Position numbers and translations under genes: made by a program. Below, piece after piece: positions 44,193 to 52,335 of a stretch of DNA of 64,000 bases (positions are counted from its first letter, which is position 1; each line of letters begins with the position of its first letter). Origin of the DNA: JANRIC01 sp033765345 (GTDB lineage Bacteria; Bacteroidota; Bacteroidia; Cytophagales; Microscillaceae); contig JANRIC010000033.1 of assembly GCA_033765345.1 (NCBI GenBank), positions 1 to 64,000 of the forward strand, read 5' to 3'. The notes under the pieces were generated by a model. The model saw only the letters and a program-made list of their open reading frames with translations, made no database searches and was not told the DNA's origin.

Positions 44193-47100
44193 ATGAAAAA
44201 CTATATTACGTTCCTATTTCTCCTCATTCTTTTGGATTGCTCAAGAACTGCCTGGGCGCAAAGAGCCGGTTCTTTGAATGCATTTCTTAATATGGATGGA
44301 CCTGACCAAAGAGTAAATGACATTCAAATCCTTGCTGATGGTAAAATCCTGATTGTCGGCTTTTTTAATGCTTATAACAGTTCAGGAATTCGCCAGGGAC
44401 ATATAGCAAGGCTGATTAAAGACGGCTCACTCGATACGGGCTTTGATACCGGAATAGGTGCCAACAATGTCATTCAGGCTGTCAGGGTACAGTCTGATGG
44501 AAAAATCCTACTAGGAGGAGACTTTCTGGAGTTTAATTTACAAAATTACGGCAGGATTGTCCGCCTCGAACCAGGTGGCTCAACAGATACATCCTTTCAT
44601 ATCGGGGCAGGTGCTAATAACAGTATAACTGCCATAGAGATTCAGCCCGACCGTAAAATCCTGCTAGGGGGATCATTTTCAACTTTTAATCAGAAAAATA
44701 GCCGGGGAATCGTCCGATTAAATCACAATGGCTCAGTGGATACGACTTTTCAGGTTGGCACCGGAGCGAATAATGTCATTCGCTCTATCCTGCTCCAAGA
44801 GGATGGAAAAATCATCATTGCAGGCGATTTTACCCAGTATAATGGCATGAGTGCTAATAGAATCGCACGCTTGAATGCCGACGGAACATTAGACCAAAAC
44901 TTTCAAATCGGTAGTGGTGCCAGTGATGGTGTGTATACAATGGCCTTACAGGGAAATAAAATTCTTATCGGTGGAAAATTCAGTTTTTTTAACGGAATAA
45001 GAGTCAATAATCTTGCCCGCCTAAATGCCAATGGAACACTGGATGCGACTTTTCTTACAGAAAATGGTGCCAGTGGTTTGGTGAATACCCTCAGTGTTCA
45101 GCAGACTGATCATAAAATTATCTTAGGCGGAAATTTCAGTTTTTTTAACGGAACAAGGGTCAACAATCTTGCTCGTCTGAATGCCGACGGAACATTGGAC
45201 GCATCTTTAGTGCATCCCTTAGCTGGGAATCACCACGTCTATAGTTCGGAGATACAAACTGACGGAAGAATATTACTTGCCGGAAACTTTGACAAGCTAA
45301 AAGGACCTAACAAAGACTATTTGATACGATTAAATTCCAACGGCTCAATCCACAGTAATTTTAACTCTAATTCGGGAGGAAACGGTCTTGTGTCTACTAT
45401 AAAAATGCAAGCAGATGAGAAATTACTGATTGGCGGAGCTTTTACGAGTTTTAATAATACAACCGCCAACCGCATAGTCAGGCTACATCCGAACGGCTCA
45501 ATAGACGAAAGCTTCAACTCAGGCATCGGCGCCAATGACACGGTACGCAATATCTGCATTCAGAAGGATGGAAAAATTATTCTCGTTGGCAATTTTACCT
45601 CATACAACGGTCTAAACGCAAATCGTATTGCCAGGCTCAACCCTGATGGGTCTTTGGATGAGACTTTTGCTATTGGAGTGGGTGCTGATAACATTATTTT
45701 TTCAGTAGATATCCAAGAAGATCAAAAAATTCTCGTTGGTGGAAGGTTTACAACATTCAATAACCAAACCATCAACCGTCTTGTAAGGCTGCATAAAGAC
45801 GGTTCAATAGATGAGAGCTTTCAAGTCGGTACAGGTGTCAACGGAGATGTACTTACCATGTCGATCTTAAAAGACAGTACTATTCTGATTGGAGGCAGGT
45901 TTTCCCAATATAACGAAACTTTCCGTTATAGAATCGCCAAGCTAAATTCGGATGGTTCTCTGAATCAAGAGTTTAAGCCCGGAGGAGGGTTTGACAGACC
46001 TGTCAAAAAAATTATTCCTCAAACGGATCATAAAATCATTGTTTGCGGCGATTTTTCTTCATTTAGCGGTACGCCAAGAGAAAATATTGCCAGACTTAAT
46101 CCTGATGGTTCACTGGATAAAGCTTTTAATCCTGGAGATGATTTCAACAACGATGATATAGAATACGCAGTCATACAACCAGACAAAAAGATATTGATTG
46201 GTGGTAAATTTACGAATTTTAATAACACTGGGCGTGCGTTTCTGGTGAGATTGGGAGCAGATGGAAGGCTGGATTCAAGTTTTGATCCGATCATCGGACC
46301 GGATGCCCCTGTTTTTACCCTGATGCTTAGAGAAGATGGAAAGGCGGTTGTTGGAGGGCTTTTCAAAGAATATGACGGAGCAAAACGCGGAGGGATCGCC
46401 CGAATTTTTTGTTCTGTTCCGGCGATCCCTGCCGAATTTTACAGCAGTGATATTCAAAAAACATCTTTTCGTTTATCCTGGAACAAGGTCTCAGGCATCG
46501 ATGAATATGAGGTAGATATATCTGACGATAATTTTGTGTCTATCCTCCCAGAATACCTCAACCTTTTTGTAACCGATACCACTTTGCTCATAGAAAATAT
46601 CGAGCCTGGCACACAATACTCCTGTGTGGTGAGAGCAATCAATGAACAAGGTACATCTCCCAATTCAAGACCACTTCAGGTAGTAATTCAACCTGAAACC
46701 CCAGAGAGTTTTGAAGCCAGTCCGATTTCTTTGAGTCAAATTCAGCTCAACTGGACTTTTGACCCTTTAGACGGCAATACCTACAAAATACAGTTTTCTC
46801 AGGAAAGTGATAGCGTCTTTACTGATCTTACCCTACTGAATGGGAATTCTTATACGCATTCAGGGCTTAATCCGGCAAGCACCTATTATTACCGGATTCA
46901 AGCCTTTAAAAATGGTGTGTTTTCGGATTTTAGCGAAGTGGTAGGCGCTACTACTTTTGCAGATATTGTGACTGCCGATATGCTTCCACACAACCAAAAC
47001 CTCCGAACCTACCCTAACCCTACGGATGATGTACTGATTCTTGAGTGGGATACCGCCATCAAAGATATTCAAAAACTATCTCTGTCCGACTGCCACGGTA

Positions 47101-47234
47101 GAACCCTCCTGGAAAAAGAACTATCAGCCGGAGAAAATACGCAAACTTTGAGCTTAGACTCGTTGCCCAAAGGTGTTTATTATTTGAAACTTATAGGAAA
47201 TGACCGAATCTGGATTCGGAAAATCATCCATTAA
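44193..47234 (+). CDS. Secreted delta-60 repeat protein with FnIII domains and T9SS tail
   Basis: A 1013-residue secreted protein. The signal peptide MKNYITFLFLLILLDCSRTAWAQ is followed by 13 delta-60 repeats of about 50 residues (about 30-730), seen as recurrent RLNPDGSLDETF-type strings alternating with QPDGKILLGGDF-type strings; they should fold as a beta-propeller or a solenoid of propeller blades. Two FnIII domains (about 735-910) follow, with GIDEYEVDISDDNF and SGLNPASTYYYRIQAF. The final 75 residues, from YPNPTDDVLILEW to LPKGVYYLKLIGN, are a T9SS type A sorting domain. Ligand unknown. It is the third gene of the operon, 16 bp ahead of the caspase gene. Confidence 0.88.
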   Translation: MKNYITFLFLLILLDCSRTAWAQRAGSLNAFLNMDGPDQRVNDIQILADGKILIVGFFNAYNSSGIRQGHIARLIKDGSLDTGFDTGIGANNVIQAVRVQSDGKILLGGDFLEFNLQNYGRIVRLEPGGSTDTSFHIGAGANNSITAIEIQPDRKILLGGSFSTFNQKNSRGIVRLNHNGSVDTTFQVGTGANNVIRSILLQEDGKIIIAGDFTQYNGMSANRIARLNADGTLDQNFQIGSGASDGVYTMALQGNKILIGGKFSFFNGIRVNNLARLNANGTLDATFLTENGASGLVNTLSVQQTDHKIILGGNFSFFNGTRVNNLARLNADGTLDASLVHPLAGNHHVYSSEIQTDGRILLAGNFDKLKGPNKDYLIRLNSNGSIHSNFNSNSGGNGLVSTIKMQADEKLLIGGAFTSFNNTTANRIVRLHPNGSIDESFNSGIGANDTVRNICIQKDGKIILVGNFTSYNGLNANRIARLNPDGSLDETFAIGVGADNIIFSVDIQEDQKILVGGRFTTFNNQTINRLVRLHKDGSIDESFQVGTGVNGDVLTMSILKDSTILIGGRFSQYNETFRYRIAKLNSDGSLNQEFKPGGGFDRPVKKIIPQTDHKIIVCGDFSSFSGTPRENIARLNPDGSLDKAFNPGDDFNNDDIEYAVIQPDKKILIGGKFTNFNNTGRAFLVRLGADGRLDSSFDPIIGPDAPVFTLMLREDGKAVVGGLFKEYDGAKRGGIARIFCSVPAIPAEFYSSDIQKTSFRLSWNKVSGIDEYEVDISDDNFVSILPEYLNLFVTDTTLLIENIEPGTQYSCVVRAINEQGTSPNSRPLQVVIQPETPESFEASPISLSQIQLNWTFDPLDGNTYKIQFSQESDSVFTDLTLLNGNSYTHSGLNPASTYYYRIQAFKNGVFSDFSEVVGATTFADIVTADMLPHNQNLRTYPNPTDDVLILEWDTAIKDIQKLSLSDCHGRTLLEKELSAGENTQTLSLDSLPKGVYYLKLIGNDRIWIRKIIH

Positions 47235-47250
47235 ACCAATCCTAAAAATT

Positions 47251-48114
47251 ATGAAAAAATATATAGGCTTTTTATACATCATTGCTTTATTTTATTCTAC
47301 ACAGCTCAGTGCACAGATTGATACCAATTGGGTGAGTATCGTCAGTAAAAAATATACCCTCAATATCAATGATCTGAATCTGGACGATTTTAGTCAGGAA
47401 GTAAAATACCACGCCCTGATTATTGGTGTACAGGATTATCAGGATAACAGCTTTCCGGATTTGAAAGAGCCGATTGCAGATGCTGAAAGGCTTCGGAAAA
47501 TCCTCAATGATTTTTATACCTTCGAACCCTCCACTACTCTCTTGTTAAAAAACCCTACCAAATACGAATTGTCAAAAGCCTTGGAAGACCTGGCTAAAAA
47601 AATCGGTTCTAATGATAATTTATTGATTTTTTATGCCGGACACGGAGAATGGGATCCCAAATCCGAAACAGGCTACTGGTTGCCCTCCGACGCTATAAAA
47701 AGTGATCGTTCCTCTTGGTTTTCCAATAGCAGCCTCAGAGACTACATCCGGGCTATTTCGGCCAGGCACGTGTTGCTCATTACAGATGCTTGTTTTGGGG
47801 GAAGTTTGTTTCGTGGCGATGAAACCAATATGCGTGAATCAACCATATTTGAAGAGCTAAACCAACTCCCAAGCCGTAAAGCCATGACCAGTGGTGCTTT
47901 GCGCTTAGTCCCGGATGATAGTATTTTTATTGATTATCTCATTCGTAGGCTGGGGCAAAACACACACAGATATCTTCCCGCAGATCGTCTTTTTTACAGT
48001 TTTAACAAAGACGTTTTGCTCGAGTCTCCAGGGCAAACTCCTCAATTTCGTACCATCCAAAATGCCGGAGAAGACAATGGCGGTGAGTTTATTTTTAAAA
48101 GAAAAAAACAGTGA
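47251..48114 (+). CDS. Exported caspase-fold (C14) peptidase
   Basis: A 287-residue caspase-like cysteine protease (peptidase C14, metacaspase-like). The catalytic dyad is His131 in FYAGHGEWDP and Cys181 in ITDACFGGSLF. ALIIGVQDYQDNSFPDLKEPIADAERL (about residues 50-76) is the usual N-terminal part of the fold. ATG 47251 gives a signal peptide MKKYIGFLYIIALFYSTQLSAQ, so the enzyme is periplasmic or secreted; the longer frame from 47200 overlaps the delta-60 gene and is rejected. It has no attached WD40, FISUMP or Sel1 domains, which many Bacteroidota caspases carry; these are replaced here by separate operon partners. Its stop is only 4 bp from that of the convergent MFS gene. Confidence 0.87.
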   Translation: MKKYIGFLYIIALFYSTQLSAQIDTNWVSIVSKKYTLNINDLNLDDFSQEVKYHALIIGVQDYQDNSFPDLKEPIADAERLRKILNDFYTFEPSTTLLLKNPTKYELSKALEDLAKKIGSNDNLLIFYAGHGEWDPKSETGYWLPSDAIKSDRSSWFSNSSLRDYIRAISARHVLLITDACFGGSLFRGDETNMRESTIFEELNQLPSRKAMTSGALRLVPDDSIFIDYLIRRLGQNTHRYLPADRLFYSFNKDVLLESPGQTPQFRTIQNAGEDNGGEFIFKRKKQ

Positions 48115-48118
48115 AAAA

Positions 48119-49486
48119 TTAAGCGTATTTTTTTAGATACTCCTCCAGATTTTTTTTGCTCTGGCAATAGGGTTTTGCACTCAGATAAAAACTGAGCGTA
48201 GCAATCAACACACATACAAAACCCACAATCGTCAAAGAGTATCCGATCATAGCATCATTTTTAAAAACATAATCCGTACACAAAGCCACCGAGGTAGGCC
48301 CTAAACTCATCGCTATGAGATTTAAAATGAATAAATAAATGGACGAAGCTGCCGCCCGCATGTGATTCGGAAAAATCTCCTGCAATGTCGCAGCCGCTGT
48401 ACCTACGGGAAAAGATATGAAAAAACACGCAGGTATTAAAAATAGAACAGAAAGGTAGCCCGTAGGCATAAAAGGATAATAAAGCCCTGTAACAAGTAAA
48501 CCAATAGGGGCAATGATCATCGACCGAATACGACCGTCTTCATATCGATGAGAAAGGCGGTCGGCGTAGAGTCCTCCTGCTATAATTCCCAGGGTTGCAA
48601 AAACTGTCACTACCAGCCCATAGCTAATCCCCGCCTGTTCGGGTGACCAACCATAGACCCTTTGCAGAAAAGTGGGAATCCAGGCAGCAGAGCCGTAAGC
48701 AATCAAAGATACAAAGGTAAGCCCCAACGTAATGCCCAAAAAAGCCCCCCGATTCGCCCAAATATAACCGATCACTTCTGAAAAATCAGCCCGCATAGGA
48801 ACCAAAGCATCCTTAGAAATACTCGTTTTTTGTGAAAAACCGTTTTTTCGTTCAGGTTCTTTTACAGTCAAATATACCAGCAGCGCAATCAATATTCCAG
48901 GAAAACCAATGATAAAAAAGACAATCTGCCAGGAGTAAATTTCTCCAATCCAGGGAATCAGAAGATGATCTTCTCCTGAAGAAAGACTAATGACAATCCC
49001 TCCCAAAAAAAAAGCCAGCCCCGAGCCGATATAAATGCCCATAGAAAATACACTGATCGCCAGTCCTAGTTTTTCTCTGGGAAAATAATCACTAATCAAG
49101 GAATATGCAGGTGCCGCCAACGCTGCTTCTCCGATTCCTACGCCTACCCTCGCCAGAAATAACTGCCCGTAATTGGCCGCCACCCCACAAAGCACAGTCA
49201 TCATACTCCAGACCAAAATGCCAACGCTAATGATCCACTTACGACTTTTGTGATCTGCCAGCCGCCCAATCGGAATACCTAGAATGGTATAAAACACCGC
49301 AAAGCTTAAACCCATCAAAAGGCTCATCTGTGTATCTGAGATTTCAAAATCCCGGCGAATGGGTCTAACCAACAAACTTAGGATTTGCCTATCAATAAAA
49401 GAAGAGATATAAGCCAACATCAAAATGGCTACAACAAACCAGGCATAAGACAAATTTACTTCCTGGGCTTTGGGGGTTTTATTCAT
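48119..49486 (-). CDS. MFS transporter, Spinster-like
   Basis: A 455-residue major facilitator with 12 membrane helices. The helix 2-3 loop is GIPIGRLADHKSRKWIIS (about residues 74-91), and GVGIGEAALAAPAYSLISDYFPREKLG (about 117-143) is characteristic of the Spinster-type subfamily (TIGR/COG MFS_1, often annotated as sphingosine or aromatic acid/hexuronate transporters). The loop before helix 7 is short and charged (VKEPERKNG). The substrate cannot be read from the sequence. It converges with the caspase gene (stops 4 bp apart), and its promoter lies in the 107-bp divergent gap shared with fabG. Confidence 0.9.
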   Translation of the reverse strand: MNKTPKAQEVNLSYAWFVVAILMLAYISSFIDRQILSLLVRPIRRDFEISDTQMSLLMGLSFAVFYTILGIPIGRLADHKSRKWIISVGILVWSMMTVLCGVAANYGQLFLARVGVGIGEAALAAPAYSLISDYFPREKLGLAISVFSMGIYIGSGLAFFLGGIVISLSSGEDHLLIPWIGEIYSWQIVFFIIGFPGILIALLVYLTVKEPERKNGFSQKTSISKDALVPMRADFSEVIGYIWANRGAFLGITLGLTFVSLIAYGSAAWIPTFLQRVYGWSPEQAGISYGLVVTVFATLGIIAGGLYADRLSHRYEDGRIRSMIIAPIGLLVTGLYYPFMPTGYLSVLFLIPACFFISFPVGTAAATLQEIFPNHMRAAASSIYLFILNLIAMSLGPTSVALCTDYVFKNDAMIGYSLTIVGFVCVLIATLSFYLSAKPYCQSKKNLEEYLKKYA

Positions 49487-49593
49487 TTTTCAGCAGAATC
49501 ATTTGGATAGATGCTATTTAAGAAAGAATTTTGTTAAATTTAAATGATATAAAGGAATAAAATCATATTTAAAGAAAATAAAATTATATTGAT

Positions 49594-50334
49594 ATGAAAT
49601 TATTGGAAGGAAAAAAAGCCCTCGTCACTGGAGCCTCCAAAGGAATCGGCAGATCCATCGCCAAGCGTTTTGCCCAACACGGTGCCGAAGTAGCCTTTAC
49701 TTATCTCTCAAGTGCAACCCAAGCACAAGAACTGGAGCAGGAACTAGCTGCATTGGGTGTAAAAGTAAAAGCATACCGATCGGATGCTTCTATCTATACA
49801 GCCGCCGAAGAGCTCATCAATCAAGTAACGGCTGATTTTGGAGGAATAGACATCCTGGTGAATAATGCCGGAATTACCAAAGACGGACTTCTCATGCGTA
49901 TGTCAGAAGAAAACTTTGATCAGGTAATTCAAACCAACCTCAAGTCGGTATTCAACCTTAGCAAAGCTGTCATCAAAACAATGATGAAACAAAGATCAGG
50001 CTCTATCATCAATATTACTTCTGTCGTGGGTATCCGAGGCAATGCCGGTCAGGCCAATTATGCCGCCTCCAAAGCCGGAATTATCGGCTTTACAAAGTCA
50101 GTAGCTTTAGAACTAGGCTCAAGAAATATTCGCTCCAATGCCTTAGCACCAGGTTTTATTGAAACAGACATGACCGGAGAACTAGCCAATAAAGCAGAAT
50201 GGCTCAAAGGCATTCCCTTACAACGTGGTGGCAATCCTGACGAAGTAGCCGATTGCGCTGTATTTTTGGGTTCGGATATGTCTAGTTATATCACTGGGCA
50301 GGTCATTCAGGTAGATGGGGGGATGCTGACCTAA
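49594..50334 (+). CDS. 3-oxoacyl-ACP reductase, FabG type
   Basis: A 246-residue classical SDR. Cofactor motif TGASKGIG (about residues 12-19), NNAGITKDGLLMRMSEENFD (about 88-107), catalytic Ser in NITSVVGIRGN (about 140) and Tyr/Lys in YAASKAGIIGF (about 154-158), with the C-terminal ITGQVIQVDGGM ending. GLLMRM after NNAGITKD and the GNAGQANYAASKAG string are typical of FabG, the NADPH-dependent reductase of fatty-acid elongation. Without fabD or acpP next to it, the symbol fabG is likely but not certain, because this phylum carries several paralogues. A second SDR gene follows 71 bp downstream. Confidence 0.92.
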   Translation: MKLLEGKKALVTGASKGIGRSIAKRFAQHGAEVAFTYLSSATQAQELEQELAALGVKVKAYRSDASIYTAAEELINQVTADFGGIDILVNNAGITKDGLLMRMSEENFDQVIQTNLKSVFNLSKAVIKTMMKQRSGSIINITSVVGIRGNAGQANYAASKAGIIGFTKSVALELGSRNIRSNALAPGFIETDMTGELANKAEWLKGIPLQRGGNPDEVADCAVFLGSDMSSYITGQVIQVDGGMLT

Positions 50335-50405
50335 TTTTTGGAAAAATATCTCAGGGATTTATTTGAGTTTTTCTTAAATTACATCACAAAAACCATCCTT
50401 TTTAT

Positions 50406-51299
50406 ATGCAAAAAACAGTCTTAATCACCGGAACTAGTAGTGGCTTTGGTTTATTGATCACACAGACCTTGTTATCCAAAGGATATACCGTGTTTGCCAC
50501 TATGCGTCAATTAACAGGGAAAAATGCCCGCATTGCCCAAGAAATCAAATCTTTAGCAGATGATACCCCAGGAAAACTACACCTCCTCGAGCTGGATGTC
50601 GTGCACGATCAGTCAGTTGCCCAGGCTGTAGCACAAGCACTAGCCCTGGAGAGCCAGATTGATATACTGATCAACAATGCCGGACTGGGCGTAGGAGGTT
50701 TTACCGAAGGATTCTCCACGGAGCAGTTCCAAAAATTATTTGATGTCAATGTATTCGGTGTACATCGCCTGATGAGGGCAGTACTTCCCGAAATGCGACA
50801 ACGCAACAAGGGGCTCATTATCAATATATCCAGCGTCATGGGACGCATAGTGCTTCCTTTTGCCGGACCCTATACAGCCACCAAATTTGCCCTAGAAGGG
50901 CTGACCGAAAGCTACCGCTATGAGTTGGCAAGTTCAGGTGTGGATGTAGTTATCGTAGAGCCTGGTGGATTTATGACTGGCTTTGGAGAGCGAATGATGT
51001 ACCCCCAGGATGAAGAGCGGGTCAAAAGTTATGGAGCTATGACCGAAGTCCCCGACCAAATGTGGACGAACATCCTGCATACCCTTTCCCAGGTAAAAGA
51101 TCAAATTGATCCGCAATTAGTAGCCGATGCCGTAGCCAATCTGATTGAGACTCCTGACGGCGAACGACCCTTCCGCACCGTCGTAGACCCTATGAGCGGT
51201 GGTGAAGGTCCCAAAACTATCAACCAAACCCAAGAGCAAATCCAAAAACAGCTTATCGAGGGTATGCAAATGACCGATCTCGTAAAGCTAAAAGTTTAG
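50406..51299 (+). CDS. SDR family oxidoreductase
   Basis: A 297-residue classical short-chain dehydrogenase. Cofactor motif TGTSSGFGLLI (about residues 7-17), NNAGLGVGGFTEGFSTEQFQ (about 92-111), catalytic Ser in NISSVMGRI, Tyr/Lys in YTATKFALEG (about 158-162). VEPGGFMTGFGERMM is typical of the clade annotated as SDR family oxidoreductase near 17-beta-hydroxysteroid or retinol dehydrogenases. The 50-residue C-terminal extension (ending EQIQKQLIEGMQMTDLVKLKV) is longer than in FabG. Substrate unknown. A MITE-like element begins 64 bp after its stop. Confidence 0.88.
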   Translation: MQKTVLITGTSSGFGLLITQTLLSKGYTVFATMRQLTGKNARIAQEIKSLADDTPGKLHLLELDVVHDQSVAQAVAQALALESQIDILINNAGLGVGGFTEGFSTEQFQKLFDVNVFGVHRLMRAVLPEMRQRNKGLIINISSVMGRIVLPFAGPYTATKFALEGLTESYRYELASSGVDVVIVEPGGFMTGFGERMMYPQDEERVKSYGAMTEVPDQMWTNILHTLSQVKDQIDPQLVADAVANLIETPDGERPFRTVVDPMSGGEGPKTINQTQEQIQKQLIEGMQMTDLVKLKV

Positions 51300-51363
51300 A
51301 CTAACTGCCTGAATGAATGAAATAAATAAATCCTCTATTTTCAATGAGGATTTATTTATTTTA

Positions 51364-51462
51364 GGTAGTGTTAAACAAGTAATGCTGTTCGTTCAAAAAG
51401 GGGCTTTGTGAAGACACAAAGCTGGGCGTTTTTTATTTCAGCATTACATCTTGAATACTACC
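51364..51462. mobile_element. MITE-like element, 99 bp
   Basis: Imperfect terminal inverted repeats of 24 bp (51364-51387 against 51439-51462, 20 of 24 matching) both start GGTAGT and end GTAATGCTG. Inside is the perfect hairpin GCTTTGTG-AAGA-CACAAAGC followed by a T-run at 51429-51437, so it could also terminate transcription of the upstream SDR gene. It is too short to encode a transposase. No target-site duplication was evident. Confidence 0.6.
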
Positions 51463-51507
51463 GATAAAAGATAAGTGCATTCACATCTCCGATCTTTATG
51501 ATAAATT

Positions 51508-51555
51508 TTGCCACGAATGCACGAATAAGTGTATCCATTCGTGCATTCGTGGCAA
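51508..51555. repeat. Long perfect hairpin
   Basis: A 19-bp perfect inverted repeat, TTGCCACGAATGCACGAAT (51508-51526), pairs with 51537-51555 around a 10-base loop. The half-site CACGAAT recurs in the palindrome at 18877-18890. There is no T-run, so a REP-like repeat or protein-binding site is more likely than a terminator. Confidence 0.85.
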
Positions 51556-51619
51556 CCAATTCCTTCAATTTTTTAGTATATCAAATAGGTATTATCCACA
51601 AAATTTTTCAGGAAATCAA

Positions 51620-52111
51620 TTACATTTGTCAGACGGGTCTAGAGAAATGTTTTTCGAGGAATTACATTTGTCAGACGGGTCTAGAGAAATGTTTTCGAGG
51701 AATTACATTTGTTGGAGGGGTCTAGAGAAATGTTTTTCGAGGAATTACATTTGTTGGAGGGGTCTAGAGAAATGTTTTTCGAGGAATTACATTTGTTAGA
51801 AGGGGTTAGAGGAATGTTTTTCGAGGAATTACATTTGTTGGAAGGGCTTAGAGAAATGTTTTTCGAGGAATTACATTTGTTGGAAGGGGTTAGAGAAATG
51901 TTTTTTGAGGAATTACATTTGTCAGACGGGGTTAGAGGAATGTTTTTCGAGGAATTACATTTGTTGGAAGGGGTTAGAGAAATGTTTTTTGAGGAATTAC
52001 ATTTGTTAGAGGGTTAGAGAAATGTTTTTCGAGGAATTACATTTGTTAGAGGGGTTAGAGAAATGTTTTTCGAGGAATTACATTTGTTAGAGGGGCTAGA
52101 GAAATGTTTTT
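51620..52111. repeat. Tandem repeat array, 12 units of about 42 bp
   Basis: Twelve consecutive units with period mostly 42 bp (one unit of 40 and two of 41). The core AATTACATTTGT occurs at 51621, 51663, 51704, 51746, 51788, 51830, 51872, 51914, 51956, 51998, 52038 and 52079 (positions of the TACATTTG octamer). The variable part alternates among GTTGGAGGGG, GTCAGACGGG and GTTAGAGGGG forms. There are no unique spacers, so it is not a CRISPR array. Each unit has an octamer matching the TAnnTTTG promoter consensus. Non-multiple-of-three units argue against a protein-coding origin. Confidence 0.93.
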
Positions 52112-52335
52112 TTAGTTATATTTTTATTTTTTCTGAATAATCAAATGTATAAGAGGGTAAATAAAAATATTACTAACTAATAATTTTTATTTTTATATGT
52201 TTTTCAAAATAAAATACTGTTTTATGTAAAAAAGTATTGGTTCTTAAATGGTGTATTTCCACAATAATTTGAGAAGAACCATTTTTTATCAAATAAAATC
52301 CTAAATTCTGGTCAAATCTGAGTAATGCTAAGCCC

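Larger units (their letters stand above)
51300..52335. other. Gene-free 1-kb repeat-rich region
   Basis: No credible gene is found between the SDR and the glycosyltransferase. The region holds a MITE-like element (51364-51462), a long perfect hairpin (51508-51555), an isolated DnaA-box-like TTATCCACA (51592-51600), a 12-copy tandem array (51620-52111) and an AT-rich leader. Apparent open frames across the array come from its 42-bp (14-codon) period; units of 41 and 40 bp break them. Confidence 0.8.

Noticed and set aside
51709..52017. Protein with 14-residue repeats (open frame across the tandem array)
   Set aside because: The array has a 42-bp period, so open frames arise automatically; units of 40 and 41 bp break every frame, and there is no start context.
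51620..52111. CRISPR array
   Set aside because: All of each 42-bp unit is repeated; there are no unique spacers, no leader and no cas genes.
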